A program made the translations under genes and the position numbers. This document shows, piece after piece, positions 24,731 through 33,185 of a stretch of DNA of 64,000 nucleotides (positions are counted from its first letter, which is position 1; every line of letters starts with the position of its first letter). The stretch is from Caproiciproducens sp. NJN-50 (GTDB taxonomy: Bacteria > Bacillota > Clostridia > Oscillospirales > Acutalibacteraceae). The stretch is from positions 62,001-126,000 of the forward strand of contig NZ_CP035283.1 of assembly GCF_004103755.1 (NCBI RefSeq), given 5' to 3'. The notes beneath the pieces were generated by a model, which saw only the letters and a program-made list of their open reading frames with translations, made no database searches and was not told the DNA's origin.

Positions 24731-25309
24731 CTATTTGCCCTGAAGATATTTGTTGGCCCAGCCGTAATGGCCGATCAGCTTATCAAGCGTCCAGTACTCC
24801 TGGGAGTTGTAGCAGAAAGCGAAGGGCTTGAACTTTTCAATCATGACCTTATCCTTGTCGTCCAGAATCTCTTCGTCGATATGGGTGGCGACAACTTCGG
24901 CGAGAAAAATATCATGCGAGCCGAGCGCGACGACATGTCTGACGATACACTCCATATTGACGGGGCATTCTTTAATCATGGGCGCTTTGACGATGGAGGA
25001 AGGCTGCGGGGTCAGCTGGGCAAGTTCCCATTTGTTGACGTTCCTGGCGCTGCGTATTCCGCAGATATCGGTTTCTTTCGCCAGGTTTTCCCCGGGAATA
25101 TTGACCACAAATTCACCGGTTTCCTTCAGCATGGGGTAGGAATAACGGGAGTCTCGGACGGAAATGGACACCATGGGAGGGTTGGCGTTGATGATGCCGC
25201 CGTAGGAGATCGTAATGATATTGGCTTCGCCTGCTTTGTTCGCACAGGTTACCATGAACGCGGGAATGGGAGAAACAGCCGTGGCTGCGCCGATATTTTT
25301 CTTTGCCAT
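24731..25309 (-). CDS. Flavin reductase family protein (FMN-binding split barrel)
   Basis: A 192-residue FMN-binding split-barrel protein. Typical stretches are PIPAFMVTCANKAGEANIITISYGGIINANPPMVSISVR (strands 1-3; parts quoted), SYPMLKETGEFVVNIP and the GSHDIFLAEVV segment near residue 130. Such proteins reduce flavins with NAD(P)H or serve as small flavoprotein electron carriers; several archaeal and clostridial homologues pass electrons in ferredoxin metabolism. It lies in the same minus-strand operon, 103 bases downstream of the dipeptidase start and 57 from the tautomerase. Its redox partner is unknown. Confidence 0.88.
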   Translation of the reverse strand: MAKKNIGAATAVSPIPAFMVTCANKAGEANIITISYGGIINANPPMVSISVRDSRYSYPMLKETGEFVVNIPGENLAKETDICGIRSARNVNKWELAQLTPQPSSIVKAPMIKECPVNMECIVRHVVALGSHDIFLAEVVATHIDEEILDDKDKVMIEKFKPFAFCYNSQEYWTLDKLIGHYGWANKYLQGK

Positions 25310-25365
25310 AAGGATACCCCTTTCAAAATCAGATTCAATTTCTGCCGGTATTCAGTCGGGTCTGC

Positions 25366-25761
25366 TTACTTGCAGGGTTCGCCGTTTACGACCCAGACGC
25401 GGGACTTGGAATCCCAGATAGCGATGCCCCCCATCAGGCCCCAGCAGGTCTCCGGAATGTGGATGAAAGTGATGTAAAGCCGCAGGGGATCGATTCCGAA
25501 CTCCTCCTGCATAATCTTGGTCATGGCGGCGCATACATCGTTGTTGGTTTTGTGGTCGATGCCGTTCATGCTGCGAACGTCGATAAATCCGAACGGCTCA
25601 TTGGAATTTCCCATCGCGCCGTCTACTTTTTGAAGGGTGACCATCACCGCTTCTTCGTTTTTGTGCGCAACCTCAACCATTACCTTGTTGAATTTGCGAA
25701 GTACGGCCTCCTTTGTGCTTTCGGAATAGTCGACATTTGTCTGAATGAATACACCTGGCAT
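25366..25761 (-). CDS. MIF/tautomerase superfamily protein
   Basis: A 131-residue tautomerase-fold protein of the macrophage migration inhibitory factor type. Choosing the ATG at 25761 gives MPGVFIQTNVDYS with Pro after Met, the catalytic base of this superfamily, and places AGGAGG 8 bases upstream; the ATG at 25767 would be only 2-3 bases from AGGAGG and would bury the Pro. Further MIF-like features are VTLQKVDGAMGNSNEPFGFIDVRSMNGI (strand and loop; in parts) and LRLYITFIHIPETCWG. MIF homologues tautomerise phenylpyruvate or similar keto-enols. Bacterial MIF-like genes are uncommon; its place in this operon hints at a 2-oxoacid intermediate. Confidence 0.88.
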   Translation of the reverse strand: MPGVFIQTNVDYSESTKEAVLRKFNKVMVEVAHKNEEAVMVTLQKVDGAMGNSNEPFGFIDVRSMNGIDHKTNNDVCAAMTKIMQEEFGIDPLRLYITFIHIPETCWGLMGGIAIWDSKSRVWVVNGEPCK

Positions 25762-25798
25762 ACTCATTTCCTCCTAATTATAAATTTTTATGTAGTTT

Positions 25799-27202
25799 TT
25801 AATTGGTTTCAAGTACCGCTTCCTGTTTCGGCTTGGTGAGCAGGCTCACCACAATCAAAGCGGCGACCGAAACGGGAATGGCGATCAGGGAAGAATCCAG
25901 CCCGTTCCCAATCGTGTTTTTCAGGAATAGCTCCCAGACGAGGGCGCAGGTGCCGCCCAGCGCAATGGAAGTGACGGCGCCGGCGGGCGTCGCGCGCTTC
26001 CAGAGCAGTGCGGCGACCAGGGACGGGGAGATGGCGGCGGCGTAAACGGTATAAGCGTACATAATAATGCTGAGAATGTCCGTAAACTTTGCGATCAGCA
26101 GATAGGCCACAAGACCGATCAGGACCACGACCAGCCTCAGGCGGATCATATTCTGCCTGTCCGTCTTCGGCTTCTTAATAAAGTAAGGGACAAGCACGTC
26201 GGCGTCCAAGGTCGTCGCGGAGGAAAGCAGATAAGAATCTCCGGTCGTCATCAGGAACGCCACGCAGGCTGAAAGCAGCAGGCCGCCGACGCCGAAGGGC
26301 AGCAGATTCATCGCGACCATCATCAGAGCCGTGTCCGGCTTGATGTCCTTCAGGTAAGGAATCGCGTAGGATTCGATCAAAACGACACAAGTACCGAGAA
26401 TCAGGCAGCCGATGATCATCAGGCCGGCGGATTTCTTTGCGGTTTTTCTGTCCTTGGAAGCCGCAAAACGGATGAACAGATTCTGGTCGCCCATTGCCAG
26501 GACACTGGTGGCGATGAGAACGCCCCACGAGCTTGCAGCATTGTTCTGAGCGCCGGCCAGGGTGAAATAGCTGTCGGGGATCTGGGCGGTGAGACCGGCA
26601 AAGCCGCCGCTTTTCATCAGCAGGCAGGGGATCGCCAGCATGAAGGACAAGAAAATGAAAAAGGCGCTGATCGAATCGGTGTAGGCGACGGAGGTAAGGC
26701 CTCCGGACACGCAGAGGATCACGATGACGACAGCCGCGATCGCCGTGCCGACGGGGACGGGAATGCCGGTCGTGATATTCAGAATATAACCGGCGCCTTT
26801 GAATTGATAGGAAGCGGTGCCGATGTAGGAGAGAACAATAAAGACAGCCGCCAGAATGCCCGCCACTTTATTGTACCGCTTGGTGAACAGCCCGGCGACG
26901 GACGTTTCCTCCGTGGCCCTGATTCTGCCCGCCAGAAAGAACACGACGATGAGACCGATGGGAGTCGCGTACTGATAGATCAGTCCTGGGATGATGCCGC
27001 GGGAATACACGATATTAGCGCACCCGGTAATACTTCCTCCGCCAAACCAGGTGGCGATCAGGGTGCCGAGAACGATGACAAGGGGCAGGCTTTTGCCGGC
27101 GTTTGCGAAGTCCTTGCTTTCTTTCACCTTTTTCTTCGTGATGTAAAGTCCATAAATAACAACCACCGCAAGGTAAGCAAAGATGAACCATAAATAGCGC
27201 AA
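25799..27202 (-). CDS. Sodium:solute symporter (SSS family)
   Basis: A 467-residue membrane protein with about 12-13 hydrophobic segments, matching SSS transporters. Early motifs are KKKVKESKDFANAGKSLPLVIVLGTLIATWFGGGSITG (in parts; the usual DFxxAGRxL and TWxGGGxxxG region around TM1-2), later QFKGAGYIL, AYTDSISAFFIF (SSS signature in TM5-6) and MTTGDSYLLSSATTLDADV in TM9. It would import an organic anion or amino acid with Na+. It starts with TTG at 27202, 7 bases after GGAGGG. It is the first gene of the minus-strand thiol operon, after a long 5' leader, and so probably brings in the substrate. Confidence 0.92.
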   Translation of the reverse strand: MRYLWFIFAYLAVVVIYGLYITKKKVKESKDFANAGKSLPLVIVLGTLIATWFGGGSITGCANIVYSRGIIPGLIYQYATPIGLIVVFFLAGRIRATEETSVAGLFTKRYNKVAGILAAVFIVLSYIGTASYQFKGAGYILNITTGIPVPVGTAIAAVVIVILCVSGGLTSVAYTDSISAFFIFLSFMLAIPCLLMKSGGFAGLTAQIPDSYFTLAGAQNNAASSWGVLIATSVLAMGDQNLFIRFAASKDRKTAKKSAGLMIIGCLILGTCVVLIESYAIPYLKDIKPDTALMMVAMNLLPFGVGGLLLSACVAFLMTTGDSYLLSSATTLDADVLVPYFIKKPKTDRQNMIRLRLVVVLIGLVAYLLIAKFTDILSIIMYAYTVYAAAISPSLVAALLWKRATPAGAVTSIALGGTCALVWELFLKNTIGNGLDSSLIAIPVSVAALIVVSLLTKPKQEAVLETN

Positions 27203-27356
27203 TTTTATCCCTCCAACTTAACTTCGATACATCACATCATTCACACCAGTGACAGTCCTTTTCTTTTATGTTTCCGTTGTCTCGAGAAATTATAGCAAGC
27301 GACGTTCCGCCGTTCGCAAAGGCCCTGCCTGCGTTTCGCAGTACGCCGGACTGCGG

Positions 27357-27503
27357 TCACCGCTCTGTACGGCAGCGGCGGAATCCAGGACAACCACACC
27401 TCCCTTTAAAAATTTTACGGGGCGACTTGTTCAACAAAAACCGGTCAATGGGTAAACATGTGTGACAGGCTGCAGATAAAGTGCATATCATTATTGTTGT
27501 CAT
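27357..27503 (-). CDS. Possible Cys-rich leader peptide in the 5' region of the symporter operon
   Basis: A 48-codon frame (ATG 27503, stop 27357-27359) with six Cys (residues 7, 13, 16, 36, 38, 44) inside the roughly 325-nt leader between the predicted promoter and the symporter start. It begins about 25 nt after the predicted transcription start. There is no good ribosome-binding sequence, and the composition could be chance. If real, Cys codons in a leader of a cysteine catabolic operon would suit an attenuation control. The downstream part of the leader contains CTGCG-AAA-CGCAG and another TATAAT; otherwise I see nothing else between 27203 and 27500. Confidence 0.25.
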   Translation of the reverse strand: MTTIMICTLSAACHTCLPIDRFLLNKSPRKIFKGRCGCPGFRRCRTER

Positions 27504-27512
27504 AATGTATAT

Positions 27513-27567
27513 GTCTTTATAAAGACTGTTGACAATATAACCTAATTTTTTCACGTTGTCAAGACAA
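27513..27567 (-). promoter_or_regulatory. Promoter with two palindromic operators for the thiol operon
   Basis: On the minus strand TTGACA (27562-27557), 17-base spacer, TATATT (27539-27534). The perfect 12-bp palindrome TTGTCTTGACAA (27567-27556) covers the -35, and the perfect 14-bp palindrome GTCTTTATAAAGAC (27526-27513) begins at the expected transcription start. These are well placed for repressor binding, for example by the GntR or LysR proteins encoded on either side; which one binds is not shown. Confidence 0.8.
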
Positions 27568-27588
27568 TTTTTATACTTCCGTTAAATA

Positions 27589-28512
27589 TCAGGATTTGAA
27601 CGGCTCTGAGTTTGCATTATCGTGTTTATTCCAGTATTCTTGAATCAGCGCGACCAGTCCGCGCATTTGCGGAGTGACCCACTTGTTTTTATGATAGAAG
27701 ACATGGACGTAAAAGGGCAGCGAAAAATCTTTTACAGGCAGAATGGAAAGGTTACTTTGCAGAAACGGCGATTGGAGCAGATACTCCGGAAGAAAGGAAA
27801 TCCCCAACCCCTGCTGCACCAGATTTGCAATAATCTGCGAACTTCCCGTTTGTATGCTGTAAATGATGTTTTTATGGCAGCGAGCGGCAATCCGGTTCAG
27901 CTCCTGCTGTAAAAACGTATTTTCTCCGGTGAGGATCATGGGGTAATCAAAAACCGCTTCCAGCGCAACGGAGCGACCGTTGGCAAGGGGATGGCCGGGC
28001 GAGGAGAAAAACACCGCGTTTTCCTGATGACTCGCAGCGCAGACACAGTCGCCGGCGCCGGTGTTTTCCCCCATTGTCATGATGATGTCCACTTCATTGT
28101 GGCGGAGCAGATCCACCAACTGCGCCGTAACGGCGGGAATGATCTTGACGGATACTTTGGGAAAACGGGCACAGTACTCTTTGATAATGTTTAAAAGGAG
28201 CGAATTGATGATGGATTCCACAATGCCGATCCGGAGCGTCCCCCTGAGCAAACGGGTGTCATCGTTTCCCAAATTTTGAATTTGAGCTTCAATCTTCAGA
28301 ATTTCCTTGGCATACGCTTTCATTTGCTGCCCATAAGGCGTTAGTATGACGCGCTTTCCGATCCGCTCAAACAAAGGGAACCCCACTTCCCTCTCCAACT
28401 GCTGTATCTGCATCGTTACCGTAGACTGCGCATACCCCAGCTCGTCCGCCGCCTTTGTAAAACTTTCCAGTTCTGCGATGCGCAGAAAACTGTGCAGAAA
28501 CCGAAATTCCAT
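27589..28512 (-). CDS. LysR-family transcriptional regulator
   Basis: A 307-residue LysR-type activator/repressor. The N-terminal winged helix (FLRIAELESFTKAADELGYAQSTVTMQIQQLEREVGFPLFERIGKRVILT, quoted in parts) is typical, and residues 90-295 form the periplasmic-binding-like effector domain. I use ATG 28512, since GGGAG directly abuts the upstream ATG 28521. It lies between the minus-strand thiol operon and the divergent plus-strand kor operon, with a 150-bp shared control region carrying an ATTG-N7-CAAT site. It most likely controls the kor operon in response to its substrate. Confidence 0.92.
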   Translation of the reverse strand: MEFRFLHSFLRIAELESFTKAADELGYAQSTVTMQIQQLEREVGFPLFERIGKRVILTPYGQQMKAYAKEILKIEAQIQNLGNDDTRLLRGTLRIGIVESIINSLLLNIIKEYCARFPKVSVKIIPAVTAQLVDLLRHNEVDIIMTMGENTGAGDCVCAASHQENAVFFSSPGHPLANGRSVALEAVFDYPMILTGENTFLQQELNRIAARCHKNIIYSIQTGSSQIIANLVQQGLGISFLPEYLLQSPFLQSNLSILPVKDFSLPFYVHVFYHKNKWVTPQMRGLVALIQEYWNKHDNANSEPFKS

Positions 28513-28535
28513 AAGCTCCATCTCCCATCGGAAAA

Positions 28536-28550
28536 ATTGAACGATACAAT
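28536..28550. promoter_or_regulatory. Candidate LysR binding site
   Basis: ATTG-AACGATA-CAAT is a dyad with the T-N11-A arrangement of LysR boxes, placed between the lysR start and the kor promoter. Confidence 0.6.
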
Positions 28551-28563
28551 TAAATCTATCAAT

Positions 28564-28592
28564 TTTACATTAGGATGTCAATAGTTTATAAT
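28564..28592 (+). promoter_or_regulatory. Promoter of the kor-gct operon
   Basis: TTTACA (28564-28569), 17-base spacer, TATAAT (28587-28592), about 70 bases before the first gene. Confidence 0.8.
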
Positions 28593-28662
28593 AACACATA
28601 TGAATATACGAATATATTAAAGTCAAAGCAAGCCAATCACAGAGAAAAAGGACGGGATCGTT

Positions 28663-28854
28663 TTGAAAATCATCACGGTAAACAAGGCATGGTGTAAAAA
28701 GTGCGGAATCTGTATCGCGTTCTGCCCCAAACAGGTTCTGGAAAAAGACGGGGATGGATATCCGGAGCCAACCCGTTCGGAAGAATGCATCGGCTGCAGG
28801 CTTTGTGAAATGCGCTGCCCGGATTTTGCGATGGCAGTAAAGATGGAGGGTTGA
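28663..28854 (+). CDS. korD: 2-oxoacid:ferredoxin oxidoreductase, delta (ferredoxin) subunit
   Basis: A 63-residue 2[4Fe-4S] ferredoxin. Cluster I uses CKKCGICIAFCP and cluster II CIGCRLCEMRCP, both with the full CxxCxxCxxxCP pattern. It should carry electrons from the catalytic dimer to free ferredoxin. The TTG start at 28663 lies about 10 bases after AAAGGA. The gene ends 3 bases before korA and is the first of a D-A-B-C gene order common in anaerobes. Confidence 0.93.
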   Translation: MKIITVNKAWCKKCGICIAFCPKQVLEKDGDGYPEPTRSEECIGCRLCEMRCPDFAMAVKMEG

Positions 28855-28857
28855 ACA

Positions 28858-30009
28858 ATGGGAAAGCTCAGATTCATGCAGGGAAACGAGGCCATGACAG
28901 AGGGAGCCATCGCCGCCGGAGCAAGGTTTTACGCGGGATATCCCATCACGCCTTCGACCGAGGTCGCAGAAACATCCGCTGCGCGCCTGCCCCGGGCCGG
29001 AGGCCTGTACATTCAGATGGAGGACGAGCTCGGCAGCATGGCGGCGCTGATCGGCGCCGTTTGCGCGGGGAAAAAGGCTTATACGGCCACCAGCGGTCCG
29101 GGCCTGTCCCTGATGTCCGAAAATCTCGGCGTCGCCGTGATGGGAGAAATCCCCTGCGTCGTCATCGATGTTCAGCGGTCCGGACCCAGCACGGGCATGG
29201 CGACGAAGCCCGCTCAGGGAGACGTCATGCAGGCGAGGTGGGGAACGCACGGTGACCATTCCGTGATTGCGCTTGCGCCTTCCTCCGTACAGGACTGCTT
29301 CGACCTTATGATTACGGCGTTCAATTATGCGGAGACCTACAGAACGCCGGTCATTTTCCTGGCGGACGAAATCATCGGGCACTTGAAGGAGCGGGTAATG
29401 CTCCGGGATCCGGACGAAATCCGGGTTGTTGAACGCACCGGCCCCGCCTGCGCTCCGGAGAAGTACCTCCCGTACGACCATTCTAACGGGCTGGCTCCTC
29501 TGGCATCCTACGGCGGCAAATATGTCTTTAAGGTGAACGGCAGCATGCACGACGAAGCGGGGCGCCCATGCACCAGCCCCCGGAACGCGGACCGCGTCAT
29601 CCGCCACCTGAGCGAGAAGATCGAGAGCCATGCGGAGGAGCTGACCATCACGAGGGAGTTTCGTATGGATGACGCCGAGTATGTGGTCGTCGCCTACGGA
29701 GGCACGGTCCGCGCCGCGCTTTCCGCAATGGAGAAAGCCCGCGCGCGGGGAATCCGTGCGGGTGTCCTGCAATTGGTCACGGTATGGCCGGCTGCGGAAA
29801 AGGAAATCGGGAGCGCCATGCTCCGGGCAAAGGCGGTCATTGTGCCGGAGCTGAATCTGGGGCAGTACATCGACGTGATACGCCTGCGGAACAGCCGCGG
29901 TATCCCCGTGGTCGGCGTGAATCGCGTGGATGGCCGCCCGATCGAGCCGGCGGACATTACAGCAAAAATAGAGGAGGTCTCAGAATCATGCTGCAGGACT
30001 ATTTGCTGA
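28858..30009 (+). CDS. korA: 2-oxoacid:ferredoxin oxidoreductase, alpha subunit
   Basis: A 383-residue alpha subunit containing the pyrimidine-binding half of the thiamine diphosphate site. Signature stretches are GNEAMTEGAIAAGARFYAGYPITPSTEVAE (in parts) at the N-terminus, TSGPGLSLMSENLGVAVMGEIP, and PSTGMATKPAQGD. Together with KorB it oxidatively decarboxylates a 2-oxoacid, forming acyl-CoA, CO2 and reduced ferredoxin. The family covers 2-oxoglutarate, 2-oxoisovalerate and similar acids, and the choice cannot be made from sequence here. It overlaps korB by 22 bases, indicating coupled translation. Confidence 0.93.
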   Translation: MGKLRFMQGNEAMTEGAIAAGARFYAGYPITPSTEVAETSAARLPRAGGLYIQMEDELGSMAALIGAVCAGKKAYTATSGPGLSLMSENLGVAVMGEIPCVVIDVQRSGPSTGMATKPAQGDVMQARWGTHGDHSVIALAPSSVQDCFDLMITAFNYAETYRTPVIFLADEIIGHLKERVMLRDPDEIRVVERTGPACAPEKYLPYDHSNGLAPLASYGGKYVFKVNGSMHDEAGRPCTSPRNADRVIRHLSEKIESHAEELTITREFRMDDAEYVVVAYGGTVRAALSAMEKARARGIRAGVLQLVTVWPAAEKEIGSAMLRAKAVIVPELNLGQYIDVIRLRNSRGIPVVGVNRVDGRPIEPADITAKIEEVSESCCRTIC

Positions 30010-30797
30010 AAGAAAAAATGCCCCATTTCTGGTGTTCCGGCTGCGGAAACGGGATTGTTCTCCAGTCCCTTCTGCGAAACGTTGACAAGCAGAAGTGGAG
30101 CAGGGAAAACACGGTCGTTGTCACCGGAATCGGCTGCTGGGGCAAAGCGGACGATTATGTAAGGACCAACACGTTTCACGGCACTCACGGCCGTGCGCTG
30201 GCCTTTGCCACCGGGATCAAGCTGGCGAACCCCGGCCTGAATGTGATCGCCCTGATGGGGGACGGAGACGGCATCACCATCGGCGGCAACCATTTGATCC
30301 ATGCAGCGCGGCGGAATGCCGACGTGACCGCCATCATGGTAAACAACCTCAATTATGGAATGACCGGAGGCCAGTATTCCGGTACGACACCCAAACACGC
30401 GATTACGAAAACTTCCCCGTACGGGCACGTGGAAAAAGGCTTTGACGTGTGCGGGGTCGTCAGGGCGGCGGGGGCCCCCTTTGTGGCCCGCGGCACGGTT
30501 TTCGATGTGGTTCAGCTCAATCGGCTGGTAGAGCTGGCGCTGCTTCACCGGGGATTCTCGTTTGTCGAGGTGATCTCTCCCTGCCCGACGCATTTCGGCC
30601 GGTCCAACAGAATGCCTTCCGCTCCGGCCATGATGCAGTGGATCAAGGACCGCACGGTGCCAGCCGCCAAAGCACAGGCCATGTCCCGGGAGGATCTCTG
30701 CGGAAAATTCGTCACGGGCGTCTTTGAGGACCGCGAACAGGAAGATTACAGCACCGCCTATCAGCGCGTGATCGACGGTCTGAAGGGGGAAAAATAA
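29988..30797 (+). CDS. korB: 2-oxoacid:ferredoxin oxidoreductase, beta subunit
   Basis: A 269-residue beta subunit binding the diphosphate of thiamine diphosphate. FWCSGCGNGIV near residue 13 has the conserved Cys pair, and the TPP motif is MGDGDGITIGG...NNLNYGMTGGQYSGTTP (about 88-130; in parts). I start it at ATG 29988, 7 bases after GAGGAGG, rather than at the longer frame from 29784 that lies wholly inside korA. Its stop overlaps korC's ATG by one base. It is shorter than KorA-fused forms and is complete. Confidence 0.94.
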   Translation: MLQDYLLKEKMPHFWCSGCGNGIVLQSLLRNVDKQKWSRENTVVVTGIGCWGKADDYVRTNTFHGTHGRALAFATGIKLANPGLNVIALMGDGDGITIGGNHLIHAARRNADVTAIMVNNLNYGMTGGQYSGTTPKHAITKTSPYGHVEKGFDVCGVVRAAGAPFVARGTVFDVVQLNRLVELALLHRGFSFVEVISPCPTHFGRSNRMPSAPAMMQWIKDRTVPAAKAQAMSREDLCGKFVTGVFEDREQEDYSTAYQRVIDGLKGEK

Positions 30798-31348
30798 TGG
30801 GGAAACAAACTGAGATCACGATCAGCGGCGTCGGCGGACAGGGAATGATTCTCTGCGGCACGCTGATTGCCGAAACCGCCGTCCTGCAGGAACAGAAAAT
30901 GGCGACGCTCACTTCGGATTACGGAGTGGAAACACGCGGCACCTTTTCCAAATCGGATGTCATTATCAGCGATCGGGAGATCTTTTTTCCGGACGTCACG
31001 GAACCCGACCTGGTCGTCTGCCTGGCCCAGGTTGCTTATGAACGCTATTCCGGCAAGATCGGCGAAAAAGCAATCCTTCTCTATGATTCCGACAGCATTG
31101 TGCCCCACCCGGAGCAGGCCGCCCGGGAAAGGGGGATCGCTGTTTCCTCCCTCGCGAGGGAAACGGGCAATCCTGCAACCGCGAACATCCTGACCATGGG
31201 ACTGATCGCCGGTTTTACCGGGGCCGTTTCTTCCGAGGGGGCCAAACAATCCCTGAAGGAATTTTTCGGACGGAAGGGAGAGAAGGTTCTCCTTCTTAAC
31301 TATAAAGCGTTTGACACCGGGTATGCGCTGGGGCGGAACCTGAAATAG
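30797..31348 (+). CDS. korC: 2-oxoacid:ferredoxin oxidoreductase, gamma subunit
   Basis: A 183-residue gamma subunit, which carries the CoA-binding role in this enzyme family. The N-terminus EITISGVGGQGMILCGTLIAETA is the family signature, followed by YGVETRGTFSKSDVIIS. The gene starts one base inside korB and so completes the D-A-B-C set. The CoA-transferase genes start 64 bases later on the same strand. Confidence 0.93.
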   Translation: MGKQTEITISGVGGQGMILCGTLIAETAVLQEQKMATLTSDYGVETRGTFSKSDVIISDREIFFPDVTEPDLVVCLAQVAYERYSGKIGEKAILLYDSDSIVPHPEQAARERGIAVSSLARETGNPATANILTMGLIAGFTGAVSSEGAKQSLKEFFGRKGEKVLLLNYKAFDTGYALGRNLK

Positions 31349-31412
31349 CATTTTCTGCGGGGCTGCCCGCCGGCAGAAATCCGGAACCTTGAAACAGGAA
31401 AGGAAGACACCG

Positions 31413-32381
31413 ATGCTGAATCGCATCTCAAAGGTCATGTCCGCGGAAGAGGCCGTGGCGTCGTTCCTCCGGGACGGCGATTGCCTTGCGGTCGGCGGAT
31501 TCGTCACAAACCGCCGACCGTACGCGCTGGTCCGGGAGGTGATACGCCAGAAAAAGCGGAATCTTTACGTGGAGGGAGGGCCGTCCGGCGGCGACATCGA
31601 CATGCTGATCGGGGCGGGCTGCGTGGAGATCATCATGGTCTCCTACATCGCCAATTCCGGCTATACCCAGGTCTGCCGCCGCTTCCGCGATGCCGTGGAA
31701 CACGGGAAAATCCTTTTTGAAGATTATTCCATGGACGTTCAAACCATTATCTATCACGGCGCGGCGCTGGGGCTGTCCTACATACCCGTTAAGAATATGC
31801 TCGGCTCCGATCTGGCGGAAAAATGGGGAATTTCCCGCGAGGAACGAAAAAAGCACCCCAAGCTGCCGGGTGAGAAATTTGTCGTTCAGGAGGACCCCTT
31901 CCACCCGGGGAGCAAACTGTGCTGCGTCCCGACGCCTGAAATCGACGTGGCACTGATCCACGCTCAGCTGGCCAGCCCGGACGGCACCGTGCGCATCGTC
32001 GGCGCGCCTTTTCAGGATGCCGACATCGCCATGGCGGCCAAACACACGATCGTATCCTGCGAACAGCTTGTGAGCAATGAGGAGATCCGCCGCCACCCGG
32101 AGAGGAACACCTTAACGGGCCTTTGCGTGGATGCCGTCGTGGAGGCCCCGGCGGGCGCCCACCCTTCCCAGTGCTTCGGCTGCTATGACTACGACAGTCA
32201 ATTCTATCTTGACTATGATCGGGCCAGCCGTTCCCAGGAGGATTTTGATTCGTTTATTCGGGAATATGTGGAAGACTGCCCCGCGCACCAGGACTATTTG
32301 GACAAGCTGGGTGCCGGCCGTCTGATCAATCTGCGCGTCAAGCCCGGCCTTGGCTATGTGCCGGGCCTCAAGCGACGCTGA
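31413..32381 (+). CDS. CoA-transferase subunit A, glutaconate CoA-transferase-like
   Basis: A 322-residue class I CoA-transferase alpha-type subunit of the GctA-like branch. Features include RDGDCLAVGGFVTNRRPYALVREVIRQ (in parts, nucleotide-loop GGF region) and IDMLIGAGCVEIIMVSYIANSGY. It would pair with the next gene to move CoA between carboxylic acids. ATG 31413 has AGGAAAGGAAG upstream; the in-frame ATG 31389 is less well placed. Right behind kor, it probably recovers the CoA of the acyl-CoA product, for example by transferring it to acetate or an incoming acid. The actual acid is unknown. Confidence 0.87.
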   Translation: MLNRISKVMSAEEAVASFLRDGDCLAVGGFVTNRRPYALVREVIRQKKRNLYVEGGPSGGDIDMLIGAGCVEIIMVSYIANSGYTQVCRRFRDAVEHGKILFEDYSMDVQTIIYHGAALGLSYIPVKNMLGSDLAEKWGISREERKKHPKLPGEKFVVQEDPFHPGSKLCCVPTPEIDVALIHAQLASPDGTVRIVGAPFQDADIAMAAKHTIVSCEQLVSNEEIRRHPERNTLTGLCVDAVVEAPAGAHPSQCFGCYDYDSQFYLDYDRASRSQEDFDSFIREYVEDCPAHQDYLDKLGAGRLINLRVKPGLGYVPGLKRR

Positions 32382-32398
32382 GTAGGGGGGCTTTTTTC

Positions 32399-33163
32399 AT
32401 GAACTGGACACCGAAACAAATGATGGCCGTGGCTCTGGCCCGCCAAATTGAAGACGGAAAGACATATATCATCGGAACAGGGCTTCCTCTGATCGGCGGC
32501 GCCCTGGCAAAAAACACCAGCGCGCCCAATGCCCACCTGATTTTTGAAACCGCACTTTTTGAGGGCAGCCCTCAGGAAGTTCCCACCAGCGTGTCCGACC
32601 TGCGCATCAATTACCAGGCTTCCGTCCTGTGGCCGCAGTACCGCTATTTCGGATTTCAGATTCTGGCCGCCCGGCGCGGGAAGATTGCCGCCGGGTTTCT
32701 CGGCGGCGCCCAGATCGACCCCTACGGCAACCTGAATTCCACCTGCATCGGGGATTACCCGCATCCGCAGACGCGCTTCACCGGATCCGGAGGCGCAAAC
32801 GGGATCGCCACTTACTGCGACACGGTCATCGTGATGAAACATCAGAAGCGCCGCTTTGTGGAACACGTGGATTACATCACCAGCCCCGGGTGGGGCGACG
32901 GGCCCGGCGGCAGGGCCGAAGCCGGTCTGGATTCCGGCCGCGGTCCCCGCGCGGTGATTACGGATCTGGGGGTCTTGCGGTTCGACGCGGTCTCCAGACG
33001 GATGTATCTGTCGGAGTGTTTTCCCGGCGTTGTTCCTGAGAAAGTTCAGGAAAACACCGGCTTTGAGCTGGATGTTTCCCGCGCCGTTGAGGCGGTCCCG
33101 CCTTCCGAAAAAATTTTGGAAATTCTGATCCATCAGGTAGATCCCCTGCGGATCATGATTTGA
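32399..33163 (+). CDS. CoA-transferase subunit B, glutaconate CoA-transferase-like
   Basis: A 254-residue beta-type subunit. The expected active-site Glu is E50 in HLIFETALFEG, corresponding by position to the Glu of GctB-type enzymes. GSGGANGIATYCDTVIVMKHQKRRFVE in the middle (in parts) is the family's GxGGxxD-like region. It starts 17 bases after the A subunit, with AGGGGGGC upstream. The pair has the usual two-gene arrangement. Confidence 0.87.
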   Translation: MNWTPKQMMAVALARQIEDGKTYIIGTGLPLIGGALAKNTSAPNAHLIFETALFEGSPQEVPTSVSDLRINYQASVLWPQYRYFGFQILAARRGKIAAGFLGGAQIDPYGNLNSTCIGDYPHPQTRFTGSGGANGIATYCDTVIVMKHQKRRFVEHVDYITSPGWGDGPGGRAEAGLDSGRGPRAVITDLGVLRFDAVSRRMYLSECFPGVVPEKVQENTGFELDVSRAVEAVPPSEKILEILIHQVDPLRIMI

Positions 33164-33185
33164 CGCCGGTAAGGAGGCAACCAGA

